A stretch of DNA of 45,235 bases from an uncultured Bacteroidota bacterium (GTDB taxonomy: Bacteria > Bacteroidota > Bacteroidia > Bacteroidales > UBA12077), in NCBI GenBank assembly GCA_913055635.1, contig CAJXLK010000037.1:1-45235 (forward strand), read 5' to 3'. The translations under genes and the position numbers were made by a program. Below the pieces are notes generated by a model. That model was given only the letters and a program-made list of their open reading frames with translations. It had not been told where the DNA came from and did no database searches. Shown here piece after piece: positions 33,267-41,709 of this stretch (position 1 is its first letter; each line of letters begins with the position of its first letter).

Positions 33267-35813
33267 TTATGCCTTTGCCTTCTCCACCTGCACCATGATC
33301 GTGTGCTGCGCATTGCCAAAAGCCAGGGGCGTCCACTTATGGGAAGTGAGCACATTGACATTGCCACGCCGGTCGATGCCCTCCTCATCCGGGGTCCACC
33401 AGGCTCCCTGCGGGATATCCACCACCCCGGGCATCATCTTGGGGGTGATCCGGCAGGGCATGATGATCTTACCCCGGTCGTTGTATATCAACACCTCTTC
33501 GCCGTTGCGTATCCCTCTTTCTTTGGCATCTACAGGGTTCATGAACACCCGCTGGGGGAAGGCTTCCTCCAGCCAGTCGATGCCATCATGAGTGGAGTGC
33601 ACCCTGGGCATGTAATGATGCCCCAAGGCCTGCAGGGGATATTTCTTGCTCTCCCTGCCAAAGGGACTCTCCCACTCCTGTATATATTTGGGCACAGGGG
33701 GTATCTGAGAAGGGTTGTTCTTGTCGAACAAGGGCTTTGAAAAAAGCTCGATCTTACCGGTGGGGGTGTTCAGGGGATGGTTGTCGGGATCTTTTCTGAA
33801 ATCATCCAGGGCGATGGCCGGGTCTTTGACGGGTGTGGAATAAACACCCTTGTTCTTATCCCTGAACTTGCCGAGCCGGGGGACCTCAGGGAAGCGGGTC
33901 TTTCGGTAGACGCCCAGCGACCATACGATCCAGTCCTTCTCGTTCCTGTTTTGGGTGTACTGCTCTTTCAGGCCCAGCTTTCCCGCCAGTTCGCTGCAAA
34001 TCTGGTAGTCGCTTTTGGTCTCATCCGGCGGCTTGGATACTTGCGGATTCAGGATCACCTCATCCCCGTATTTCCAGCCATCCTGCAGGCCCCATACTTC
34101 CAGCTGGGTGCACACGGGCAGCACCAGGTCGGCAAAGCGGGCCGAGGGTGTCATAAACTGATCCTGAACAGCTATAAACTCGACCAGGCTTTCGTCTTTG
34201 AGTATTTCGGCGGTGCGGTTCACGTCGGCATGCTGGTTGATCAGGGTGTTGGAGGCCACCGCCCAGATCAGTTTGATGTTGTTGTCCAGCTTTTCGGCAT
34301 TGACCACCCCGTCTTCCTTCCCCATCTCTTTTCCTCGGATGATGGCCTCTGTCCACAGAAACACCGGGATCCTGGCTTTCACCGGGTTATCGCCGGTGGG
34401 GAAAACATTCCAGAACGGGCCGCCATCGTCGGCCTGCAGGCCCAGACCGCTGGCCCATCCACCCGGGATGCCCACGTTACCGGTGATGGCCGCCAACACA
34501 CATCCGCCCAGCACCGGTTGCTCGCCATAGGCCCGTCTTTGCATGCCATAGCCCTGGTAGAGCATGGCGGGCTTGGTGCTGGCAAACTCGCGGGCTATCC
34601 GGATGATCGTTTTCTGGGGTATGCCGGTGATCTTCTCGGCCCACTGGGGCGTTTTCGGCTGACCGTCGAAAGAGCCCAGGATATAATCCTTATAGCTTTC
34701 TTCATTTTCACAGCCCTCGGGCATCTGCGTGCGGTCGAAACCCGAACAGCACCTTTCTATAAAGTCTTTGTCGTGCAGGTCCTCGGTGATGATCACATAG
34801 GCCATGGCGCTCATCATGGCCACATCGGTACCCGGGCGGATGGGTATCCACTCATCGGCCAGGGCCACGGCGCTCATGGTCATCCTCGGATCGATGCACA
34901 CCACCCTGGCGCCCCTTTCCCGGGCCAGCTTCAAGAAATATTCGCTGTTGGTGCCATCGCGCATTTCCGATGGGTTCCACCCCCACATCAAAATGTATTT
35001 GGAGTTGACCCAGTCCTGGCGCTGATTACCGGTCACGTTGGTACCATAAACGTAAGGCGTTACCTGGCTGATGCAGGCCCAGCTGTAACTGTTATAATAA
35101 CCCAGTGAACCCCCAAAAAGGTTGAGCAGCCTGGCTGCTGTTTGCCGGCCGTTGACCTGGTTGTAACTGCCTGTTCCATAAGGCAGGAGAATGGCAGAAT
35201 TTCCGTACCGGGCTTTGATCCGTTTGAGCTCGGAGGCCATCGTGTCCAAAGCTTCCTCCCAGGATATTCGTTTAAATTTCCCTTCTCCACGCTTGCCAAC
35301 CCGCTTGAGGGGATATTTCAGTCGATCCTTGTGATACTGACGCCGGCGATACGACCTGCCCCTGATACAAGCCCTGAGCTGTGGGTCGGCCAGGGTGTCG
35401 CCCTGCCTGTCGTCGGTCTCTATTCTCAGCACCTGACCCTCCCTGACATGCAGCTTTAAAACACACCTGCCGCCACAGTTATGGCCCGGGCAACCGGCAC
35501 GAATAACCTTCACCCCGTCATATTCGCGCTCCACCACCCCTGCTGTTCGCTCCAGCTCCCTGACACATGCGGCAAAGGTACCTGAAAGCATGATGCCCCC
35601 GGTGAGAAAAGCCCCCAGCTTAATAAAACTGCGCCGATCAAGGGCCGAATCAAGAGCAAAAGCCTTGTCGGTCCTTTCACTTTTGTTGGATCTGGCGGGT
35701 TTGCCAGCTTTGCCGGACTTACCGGTTCTCTCCGTTCTCTCCCTTTTTCCGGATTGGCCGGATCTGTCGTCTTTGCCGGATTTGTCGTTTTTTTCGTTAT
35801 TGGAATCGTGCAT
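33267..35813 (-). CDS. dmsA: DmsA-type molybdopterin oxidoreductase
   Basis: An 848-residue bis-MGD molybdoenzyme. The ATG at 35813 is used; an in-frame TTG lies 15 codons earlier. The Tat motif DRRSFIKLGAFLTGG begins only at about residue 59, after a charged low-complexity stretch rich in Lys, Ser, Gly and Arg. The N-terminal cluster motif is CPGHNCGGRCVLKL with a later Cys (RACIRG). YYNSYSWACISQ contains the Ser expected as Mo ligand in the DMSO reductase group. The end, with HSTHDGIDWLEEAFPQRVF and EVLIYNDRGKI, is the pterin-binding C-terminal domain. The substrate may be DMSO, TMAO or another oxo compound; sequence alone does not tell. It works in the periplasm with DmsB and DmsC. Confidence 0.9.
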   Translation of the reverse strand: MHDSNNEKNDKSGKDDRSGQSGKRERTERTGKSGKAGKPARSNKSERTDKAFALDSALDRRSFIKLGAFLTGGIMLSGTFAACVRELERTAGVVEREYDGVKVIRAGCPGHNCGGRCVLKLHVREGQVLRIETDDRQGDTLADPQLRACIRGRSYRRRQYHKDRLKYPLKRVGKRGEGKFKRISWEEALDTMASELKRIKARYGNSAILLPYGTGSYNQVNGRQTAARLLNLFGGSLGYYNSYSWACISQVTPYVYGTNVTGNQRQDWVNSKYILMWGWNPSEMRDGTNSEYFLKLARERGARVVCIDPRMTMSAVALADEWIPIRPGTDVAMMSAMAYVIITEDLHDKDFIERCCSGFDRTQMPEGCENEESYKDYILGSFDGQPKTPQWAEKITGIPQKTIIRIAREFASTKPAMLYQGYGMQRRAYGEQPVLGGCVLAAITGNVGIPGGWASGLGLQADDGGPFWNVFPTGDNPVKARIPVFLWTEAIIRGKEMGKEDGVVNAEKLDNNIKLIWAVASNTLINQHADVNRTAEILKDESLVEFIAVQDQFMTPSARFADLVLPVCTQLEVWGLQDGWKYGDEVILNPQVSKPPDETKSDYQICSELAGKLGLKEQYTQNRNEKDWIVWSLGVYRKTRFPEVPRLGKFRDKNKGVYSTPVKDPAIALDDFRKDPDNHPLNTPTGKIELFSKPLFDKNNPSQIPPVPKYIQEWESPFGRESKKYPLQALGHHYMPRVHSTHDGIDWLEEAFPQRVFMNPVDAKERGIRNGEEVLIYNDRGKIIMPCRITPKMMPGVVDIPQGAWWTPDEEGIDRRGNVNVLTSHKWTPLAFGNAQHTIMVQVEKAKA
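35664..35795 (-). repeat. Low-complexity coding stretch before Tat signal in dmsA
   Basis: About 44 residues made of units such as KSGKDDRSG, QSGKRERTERTG, KSGKAGKPARSNKS. On the plus strand TTTGCCGGA-type 9-bp units recur. Tat signals are normally within the first 30 residues, so an extension of this length is unusual. Confidence 0.75.
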
Positions 35814-35978
35814 GATGGATCTGTTGTGATCTTTTAAACCAAATTGTGGTTTTTGCAAACTAAAATAAAATTTTTTCCAGGCAAAAAATGGCTTTGATCG
35901 ATGTCTTTGAATGATTTAAACATAAAACAGGCTCTGTTTTTTAACATGTATCCATCAATTCTCTACAGCCGACACCAT

Positions 35979-37721
35979 TTAACGGGTTGCTGTATGCATA
36001 TTTTGTTCATCCATGTGTCGTGCAATAATGTGACCGCTTTGTATGCGATCATTTTCCGAAACATGCAGAACCGTGTAATCCTTTAAATGCCATTTATCAA
36101 TGACTTCTTCCATGAACCGCTCGCGCACGGATAAAATCAAATGGCTCTTCGAACCATGTACAAGATGGTTCAGGTACCCGGCCCACCCCTGATTGTTCAG
36201 CTCCAATTTGCCCACTTCATCTATGACAACCACCTGATGGTTGAAGGTAGAATTTTTTAGGGCATGCCGGCCTTTTTTGATTCCTTCGGGCAATATACAG
36301 TAGCTGCCAATTTGAGCCATCTGTCCATCCCCGGATTTTCTCAAAAATGCGGCCCGCTCATTGGTTTTGATATCCAGGATATCATATCCGGTGGTGGTTC
36401 CATTTTCCATTATTCGGGGCGAAAGAATTCCGCCAATGGACATGTTTCGTTCTTTAAGGGTTTCTACGATTTGCTGGATTTGGCTGGTTTTGCCTTCGCC
36501 CACCGAGCCTGTTATGATGAAAATTCTACTGCATAAGTTGCTTTTTATTTCACTCAATCGAAATTCAATTTGTGAGATGATCCCACAGATTACAGAAACC
36601 GGATTTTTCATTATTGACCTGGAATCCGGAAGGTTGGCGATCATCATGGGCAAACTTTGGAACGACAACTCCAAAGCCAACGGCAATTGTTTCATGGATG
36701 TTTTCATAAAAAATGCCCGAATCTTCGGATTGTATAGTTCGGTTCCCAAAACTGAAAAACCAAGAATGATGGTTGCCGCCCTGAAATTCATCTGCAACCC
36801 GATCAAAAATCCGTTCAAAAAGCTCTGCGACTGCATTTTATTGAAAGCAAAAGCCGTTAACATGGTAATGATCACAAATGAAGCCCAAAACTTAGGCTTT
36901 GAGAGCCGGCTCAATGCACGTTTGTATCTTAAAACCCATATCACTGAAATGATCAAAACAGCAACCGACCAAACAAACCAGGATGTAGCATTCAGCAACA
37001 CCAATGCCATAATGATTAAACTCAAATTAAAAAACAGCCAAAAAATGGAATAATTGAATGATTGCTCTGTGTTGTTGGGGCTGAAGCTATAATTTGTCTT
37101 ATTTCCCGGTTTCACGACGGCGGGCTGCTTTGTGAAATTTTTTCCTGCTTTTATACCAATGGCAGCTGCGAATAGCCCGGATAAACAGTAAATGGCCAGT
37201 AAAATGAGGATCGGCAACCAAACGACATCAAATTGAAGATTCAATTGTATTTGCGCATATTTCAGCAAATCGGCATATACCTCAACGATGTTGGAACCAT
37301 AGAAAATGATCATGTTAAAGATCTTCTGAAACAGGTTCCACGACATGGCCAACATACCACCTAATAAAAAGCCCAAAAGGGTTCTGCGAAACAGGCGCAC
37401 GGAAATTTCAAGCAGGGTGGCCTGGCTAAAAATGGCAATCATGGGACCGAAAATCACTGCACTGGGCGACATGGTCTTCATCAGTGCACAGATCAGACCG
37501 GCCCGCCAGAACAAGCCCTGTTCTTTCCAGAGATAACTAACGGAAATCAGCAGGATGATGCCAATGGCTGTTAAAAGGAGCGAGCTAAAGGGTATCCTCA
37601 AATTATGCAAAAAGCTGCCCAGCACGATTTCGGAAGCAGCCCATGTTGTCCCAACAATAGAGGCTTTGATCCACTTTTCGCTGAGTTTGTTCTTATCTAT
37701 AGCAGGTGCATAATTTGCCAT
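35979..37721 (-). CDS. Membrane transporter-like protein fused to P-loop NTPase
   Basis: A 580-residue two-part protein. Residues 20-195 form five to six helices with the look of an ECF-type substrate-binding (S) component. Residues 225-345 hold more helices ending in LPLALELSFQSLPMMIANLP, reminiscent of the CbiQ/EcfT transmembrane component. Residues 397-575 are a P-loop NTPase like THEP1/NTPase_1 or DUF2478: Walker A GSVGEGKT (405-412), Walker B VVVIDEVGKLEL (497-508). ABC signature motifs are absent. It lies upstream of dmsABC in the same direction with a 165-bp gap, so uptake of a cofactor or metal for the molybdoenzyme is conceivable. The similarity of the membrane parts is from pattern only. 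Its leader ends in a terminator hairpin. Confidence 0.65.
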   Translation of the reverse strand: MANYAPAIDKNKLSEKWIKASIVGTTWAASEIVLGSFLHNLRIPFSSLLLTAIGIILLISVSYLWKEQGLFWRAGLICALMKTMSPSAVIFGPMIAIFSQATLLEISVRLFRRTLLGFLLGGMLAMSWNLFQKIFNMIIFYGSNIVEVYADLLKYAQIQLNLQFDVVWLPILILLAIYCLSGLFAAAIGIKAGKNFTKQPAVVKPGNKTNYSFSPNNTEQSFNYSIFWLFFNLSLIIMALVLLNATSWFVWSVAVLIISVIWVLRYKRALSRLSKPKFWASFVIITMLTAFAFNKMQSQSFLNGFLIGLQMNFRAATIILGFSVLGTELYNPKIRAFFMKTSMKQLPLALELSFQSLPMMIANLPDSRSIMKNPVSVICGIISQIEFRLSEIKSNLCSRIFIITGSVGEGKTSQIQQIVETLKERNMSIGGILSPRIMENGTTTGYDILDIKTNERAAFLRKSGDGQMAQIGSYCILPEGIKKGRHALKNSTFNHQVVVIDEVGKLELNNQGWAGYLNHLVHGSKSHLILSVRERFMEEVIDKWHLKDYTVLHVSENDRIQSGHIIARHMDEQNMHTATR

Positions 37722-37875
37722 ATAGGATAAAAAACGCTGCCGGTCATGTTTGATGTTTCACGTTTTTCACCCGCGTGTCTTCGGCAGCTCTAGTGGTTTG
37801 ACATTTCCAGTAACCCTAAGGCCGGCCTCTATGTCAGGGCCTGTCACTTACCCCTTTTACCAATGGCAAATGTAA
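37722..37875 (-). promoter_or_regulatory. Structured leader with terminator just before start codon
   Basis: Reading leftwards, a TACATTTG box (37867-37874) suggests transcription from about 37860. The leader includes a possible stem AGTGAC/GTTACT enclosing AGGCC/GGCCT, alternative pairing TGACAT/ATGTCA, and finally GCTGCCG...CGGCAGC (arms 37782-37788 and 37736-37742, perfect 7 bp, 39-nt loop) followed by six U, ending 8 nt before the ATG at 37721. A terminator at this place implies attenuation. It contains CCGAAGAC, seen also near the 3' end of cobalamin riboswitches, but other B12 elements are absent. I do not assign a ligand. Confidence 0.55.
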
Positions 37876-38093
37876 TACTTTGTTTATATTTTTACGCCAA
37901 ACCGTTATGGGGTTTTTGTTTTTTTGACACAAACCTGGCATCCTTCACCCTATTCCAAAAAAAAGGGTAATCATCAAAAAAACCGCTCCAGCTCACAAAA
38001 ACAAGACCACGGCGTTTCGAAAAGGCCAATTACATGAGCCTTCCCTTAAAAGAGAGCACATCTGACAAGCAATGATTCACAAAAACCTACAGC
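37876..38093. other. Intergenic upstream of leader
   Basis: AT-rich. It contains TTTG (minus, 37898-37901) that could be an upstream promoter box, though 23 nt from the -7 box is wider than usual. No gene seen. Confidence 0.3.
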
Positions 38094-38408
38094 TCAGTGA
38101 CTCCACCATTTTGTCAGCCCGACAACAACACTCCAGACCATTCCAACGATAATCAATAGAGCGCCTAAGGCACGGCTAACTGAGCCTCCCAGGCTGTCAA
38201 ACGGCAAAGCCACGATCAGGACAAAACCAACCACCATCATGCTCCAGGCGTAAACCGACTGTACATCCACGATCGTTTTTTTGTGCTCAATCAGATGAAT
38301 ACCACTTTTAAGCTTGGCCAAGCGGGAGATGGGATAACCGCAACAAGGACAGTTCTCTGCCTCGTCCGAAATTTGACTGTGGCATTTTGGACAACTTATT
38401 AAAGACAT
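38094..38408 (-). CDS. Small zinc-ribbon membrane protein
   Basis: A 104-residue protein with an N-terminal zinc ribbon (CPKCHSQISDEAENCPCCGYPISR; Cys6, 9, 20, 23) and two hydrophobic helices (about residue 53-70 and 78-96). Common type in Bacteroidota, function unknown. It stands alone. Confidence 0.75.
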   Translation of the reverse strand: MSLISCPKCHSQISDEAENCPCCGYPISRLAKLKSGIHLIEHKKTIVDVQSVYAWSMMVVGFVLIVALPFDSLGGSVSRALGALLIIVGMVWSVVVGLTKWWSH

Positions 38409-38926
38409 GACGCAGAATTTATATGTGTGATCCGTTCAATGATAAAGTTCCAAAATAGCCCTCGATTCTGTTCATCCGCGGAAAGGTAAAAAGAAGCAAA
38501 CCCCTTGAAAGTCAACTCCTATATTGTTATAACGAATACACCAACCGTTGACCATATATAAATATCCTGAAAAATTAAAAGAAAAAGGCATTGATTTCAA
38601 TGGTCCCCCAATAATACGGTTAGCGAATGCAGGGCGTGATAACAAGCCACAAACCCCTGCTATGAAATACCCGCCAAAAACATTTAAGAACAAGGTGAAG
38701 CGGATATATCATTCGATAAAACGGACTTCTATGGCTATTGCAGTTACAGTATACTTAGATTATTTGCCTGGGAAAAACTCTTAGGAATTACCTACTCCAA
38801 CGAAATATTCATTTTTTAAGGTTCGTTTTTAATTTGAACGGCAATGATCAAGCCTGCCTGATCCATTTTTTGGACCGATGATGCAGTTATTTATGAAAGA
38901 AGAGTCATTCAACAAAGCAAAGAGCC
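38409..38926. other. Gap with no supported gene
   Basis: A 78-codon plus-strand frame from a TTG at 38548 has no recognisable motif and no clear start signal. Otherwise AT-rich. Confidence 0.35.
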
Positions 38927-39376
38927 ATGAAACCGCATGCTTTATTTCTCACCGCAATGATTTTCCTTCTGGGATTTTCCGTCATGGCCCAGGAAGGAAG
39001 TCCAAGGACCGCCCTGATGAAACAAGAGGCTTCTGGTCCGGAAAGTATCACCATCCTTTGGTCTTCTGGTAACCCGGATGTGTTTGACAACATTATCTGG
39101 CCATATTTTCATTACAGTTGCGAGCAGCGCTGCTGGAAAGATATGACCTTATTTGTTTGGGGCAATGCCGTCCGTCAGATTGCCGAACATGAGGCCTGGC
39201 AGGACAAGTTGGCCCTGCTCATTAGCAAAGGACTAAAAGTAAAAGCCTGCCGGCTTTCTTCTGAACAGTGTCATGCCACTGATTTGCTGAAGACAATGGG
39301 TGTGGAGCTCGGCTACATCGAGCAAGAGCTAACCCGCGAGCTCAAAGGGCGAACGGCGCAGCTCCTGACTCTCTGA
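38927..39376 (+). CDS. Exported DsrE-family protein
   Basis: A 149-residue protein with a cleavable signal (MKPHALFLTAMIFLLGFSVMAQ). The mature domain is a DsrE/YchN-like fold: ITILWSSGNPDVFDNIIWPYF, DMTLFVWGNAVRQIAEH, KLALLISKGLKVKACRLSS, LLKTMGVELGYIEQEL. DsrE proteins bind sulfur on a Cys; here Cys in KACRLSSEQC occupies the region where the family usually has its Cys. A role in periplasmic sulfur chemistry is possible and fits the sulfur theme of the window. It converges with a flavodoxin gene. Confidence 0.8.
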   Translation: MKPHALFLTAMIFLLGFSVMAQEGSPRTALMKQEASGPESITILWSSGNPDVFDNIIWPYFHYSCEQRCWKDMTLFVWGNAVRQIAEHEAWQDKLALLISKGLKVKACRLSSEQCHATDLLKTMGVELGYIEQELTRELKGRTAQLLTL

Positions 39377-39404
39377 GGGAAACTCCACCTGCCCTGTAAA
39401 ATCA

Positions 39405-39443
39405 ACTTCTCCCGGCTTATCTTTGAAAAGGGGCGGGAGAAGT
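39405..39443. terminator. Bidirectional terminator between dsrE-like and flavodoxin genes
   Basis: ACTTCTCCCG (39405-39414) pairs perfectly with CGGGAGAAGT (39434-39443). It lies between the stops of two converging genes (39376 and 39448), the right place to end both transcripts. Confidence 0.75.
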
Positions 39444-39447
39444 CATC

Positions 39448-39948
39448 TTAAGCTACAGCTTCCTGGGCTTCTACGGCTTGTTTGATCTTGCGGGCCCATT
39501 TTTCGGACCTTTCCAACTCCCCTTCATGCAAAGGCCCTTTGGTATCCTTTACATAAAAACCTTCCGGTTCACCCACAGGCTTTGCCCCTTTCCTTGCCAG
39601 GAGCTTTCGAAGTTTGGGAGCAGCATATCCAAACAAATTGATCAGGAACCGCAAAAAAGCCGCTTTAACATCGTCAGTAGACACCCGCGTATCAAAAACA
39701 GCTATTTTTAACCCTCGCAGCTGCTCTTTAGGCAATTTGCCAATAAATGCCTTTATGCCTGCAGTGGCCTGAAATTTTTGGGTTGGCGCGCCAATAATCA
39801 ATAAATCCAGGTCATCCGGCAATGACTCACCGGCCTGATCGGCTCGGTAGGCTAGCTGGTGATCGTTTGTCATAAAAACTCCGGCAATCGACAGGGCTAT
39901 CTTCTCGGTGTTGCCAAAGTACGAATCATATACAACCAGTGTTTTCAT
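39448..39948 (-). CDS. Flavodoxin family protein
   Basis: A 166-residue flavodoxin-like protein. The FMN phosphate loop is at the start: VVYDSYFGNTEKIALSI (about residue 4-20). A second flavin loop region is LIIGAPTQKFQATAGIKAF. The C-terminal segment GEPEGFYVKDTKGPLHEGELERS is typical of the stand-alone flavodoxin/nitric oxide synthase-like group. It is probably a soluble electron carrier; partner unknown. Dispersed-element copy C lies about 130 nt upstream. Confidence 0.9.
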   Translation of the reverse strand: MKTLVVYDSYFGNTEKIALSIAGVFMTNDHQLAYRADQAGESLPDDLDLLIIGAPTQKFQATAGIKAFIGKLPKEQLRGLKIAVFDTRVSTDDVKAAFLRFLINLFGYAAPKLRKLLARKGAKPVGEPEGFYVKDTKGPLHEGELERSEKWARKIKQAVEAQEAVA

Positions 39949-40079
39949 AATGCATGGGATTGAAACATTTCAACTTATCCATATGATTATGGATGCATCG
40001 GTATAAAGACTGATGAACGGTTATTAAACAGTATAGAACTGAAACTTATTTTGCTTTTGTTGAGTACATCACCATGGAT

Positions 40080-40127
40080 CCCGCATGATTTATGCATCGC
40101 CTTGTTCTATAAGTTACTGTATGTGGG
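40080..40127 (-). promoter_or_regulatory. Dispersed upstream element, copy C (stemmed)
   Basis: CCCGCAT (40080-40086) and ATGTGGG (40121-40127) bracket a 34-nt interior with the core CCTTGTTCTATAAGTTA (40100-40116). Layout and spacing equal copy B (2032-2083): 13 nt from left arm to core in both. Against copy B, one stem pair changed T-A to C-G and another G-C to G-T. It lies upstream of the flavodoxin gene. Confidence 0.5.
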
Positions 40128-40711
40128 TTTCATTTGGATTATAAATTAAAATTATTGGTGCAACACCATTAAACATTCATGCTCTAAAACAAAGGTAGCG
40201 AAAAATGTAATGCACTTCAACCCGTAAATAGAATCTTCTCGACTGATTTTTAATCTATTGGATGAACCTATTACCCCCTGCTGGAATCAGCCAAGCGCAT
40301 AGGCTCATTGGAAGAGTTACCAATCGGTAAAACAACAAGCTGTACCTGCAGAAGGCACATAATTTGCAATGTAAAAACAGAAGGGGAAAAGGGCCACCTG
40401 GAAATTTCAGTGACTTTTCACATAGGTTTGCGTCTAAATGGAAGCAATCATACAACCGTTGAAAGTCAATTAAAGAGCAAGAAATAGGCGAAACAGGCAG
40501 CGCAGGCTTAATCGTATAGCCCAGGCTTAATCGTTTCATGTTGGGGCGATTTATCCGGTTGGGGCGATTTATCCGGAAATTGAAACTTTCCTAAACCTGA
40601 ACATGAAAGATGGAATTTCTGCCCTGCGCTGACCATCATGAAGGCAGATTCTATAACTTTTTGATTTTGCATCGTTCATTTAGTGCTTCTAAAAACTAAA
40701 ACCTAAAAAAA
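40128..40711. other. Gap with short tandem repeats
   Basis: No supported gene. A plus-strand frame at about 40266-40465 (LLESAKRIGSLEELPIGKTT...) stays open but has no start or known motif. Near its end lie the repeats at 40504-40576. Confidence 0.35.
40504..40576. repeat. Two small tandem repeats
   Basis: AGGCTTAATCGT occurs at 40504-40515 and 40523-40534 (19-bp step). Directly after, TTGGGGCGATTTATCCGG occurs twice head to tail (40541-40558 and 40559-40576), a perfect 18-bp duplication. GGCGATTT also marks the units of the dmsC repeat at 31799-31912. Confidence 0.85.
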
Positions 40712-40837
40712 ATGAAAAAAAAGGGATCGGCTAATGACAAACAAAAGAAAAAATGGCGAAACAAGGAGAAGAAAGAAGCCAAGCCCAAAAACAAGAATCG
40801 CCACAAATCTTTTGAACAAGGAGCCAAAGAAGAATAG
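40712..40837 (+). CDS. Small Lys-rich protein
   Basis: A 41-residue, very basic protein (MKKKGSANDKQKKKWRNKEK, ending SFEQGAKEE). ATG at 40712 and TAG at 40835-40837, followed at once by a strong hairpin (40844-40872), which supports it as a real short transcript. It has no membrane segment. It may bind nucleic acid, which is only a guess from charge. Confidence 0.5.
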   Translation: MKKKGSANDKQKKKWRNKEKKEAKPKNKNRHKSFEQGAKEE

Positions 40838-40843
40838 GCTGAC

Positions 40844-40872
40844 CAGCCCCGGAGATAAGCAAACCGGGGCTG
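40844..40872. terminator. Terminator hairpin
   Basis: CAGCCCCGG (40844-40852) pairs perfectly with CCGGGGCTG (40864-40872). It lies between the small Lys-rich gene (+) and the end of the ankyrin gene (-), so it can serve both. Confidence 0.75.
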
Positions 40873-40887
40873 ATCGTTAGAATGGTT

Positions 40888-41324
40888 TTATTGGTGTTCC
40901 TTGAGGTAAGCCACGATTTCGTTGTAACCTTCTTCTTCGGCTATGTGGAGTGCCGTTTTTTCTTCGCTGTTTGGGTGGTCCGTTTGCGCACCTTTTTCCA
41001 CCAACAGCTTTACAAGTTCAAGATTACCTTCATCGGCGGCGATCAAAAGGGGTGCGTTTTTGTCGCCGGCAATAGCATTGACATTCGCTCCATGATCGAT
41101 TAAAAAATTCGTCAGTTCAACCTGGTTATTGATCACCGCTCCCATGAGCGGGGTATACCCTGCGCCAGATCCATCGGCCGGAGCTGTGTCTACATCCACA
41201 CCTGTGCCAAAAATATTTTCAGGACCTCAAAATTGTCTCCTTTGGAAATGGCCCTGTATATAGCTTTCTCAAAGGGAGTTGTCCCGGCCTTGTTGGGGGT
41301 GTCAATCCGGGCCCCTCTGTCCGG
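40888..41324 (-). pseudogene. Ankyrin-repeat protein, truncated and frameshifted
   Basis: The last 103 codons read as clean ankyrin repeats (AGYTPLMGAVINNQVELTNF, NAPLLIAADEGNLELVKLL, KTALHIAEEEGYNEIVAYL). A further repeat lies upstream in another frame (RGARIDTPNKAGTTPFEKAI, SKGDNFEVLKIF). The frame changes within five A (T on the coding strand) at 41209-41213; one more T would restore it. Beyond 41324 a stop ends the frame and no start or signal peptide is found, so the 5' part is missing too. A shorter protein from a GTG at 41199 cannot be excluded. Confidence 0.7.
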
Positions 41325-41557
41325 TTATACTATAAAAAGGAAACAGGGAAACGAACCAGCCTCTGGGTACCCTGGAAGGGAACACTCTTATCCATTAATG
41401 GATTCGGCTCAAAAAAAATCAAGCAAAGCCCTTTTCTTAAGAATGAAGCCAAAATATTTTTTAATCAAAATTTAAAAAACCAAGTTGGTCAATCTGAACC
41501 AAGAAAATATTATATTCGAGCGCAAGGCGATATTTAAAATGTTAACCCATCGTCGTT

Positions 41558-41695
41558 GGGCTTATTTTGGTTCAAATCATCCCAACCATCATCGTCGGGC
41601 TTATTTTGGATCAAATCAATCAGACCCACCATCGGGGTCGGGCTTATTTTGGTTCAAATCAATCAGACCAATCATCGTCGTTGGGCTTATTATAG
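41558..41695 (+). repeat. Four-unit tandem repeat before mtaB
   Basis: GGGCTTATTTTGG begins at 41558, 41597 and 41640, with a variant GGGCTTATTATAG at 41683; steps are 39, 43 and 43 bp. Units also share TCAAATCAATCAGACC and ATCATCGTCG. They are in frame with mtaB, so an in-frame upstream start would yield a repetitive leader peptide, but family comparison puts the start after the array. Confidence 0.85.
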
Positions 41696-41709
41696 ATGGA
41701 ACCATCTCC

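Noticed and set aside
33777-35108. 443-codon plus-strand frame opposite dmsA
   Set aside because: dmsA carries all expected motifs on the minus strand; the opposite frame has none.
37722-37860. Cobalamin riboswitch
   Set aside because: Only CCGAAGAC resembles the family; the B12 box GCCACTG and the other core elements are not found, and the leader is too short.
38548-38784. 78-codon plus-strand frame
   Set aside because: TTG start, no motif, no neighbour support. It could be a gene fragment but cannot be defended.
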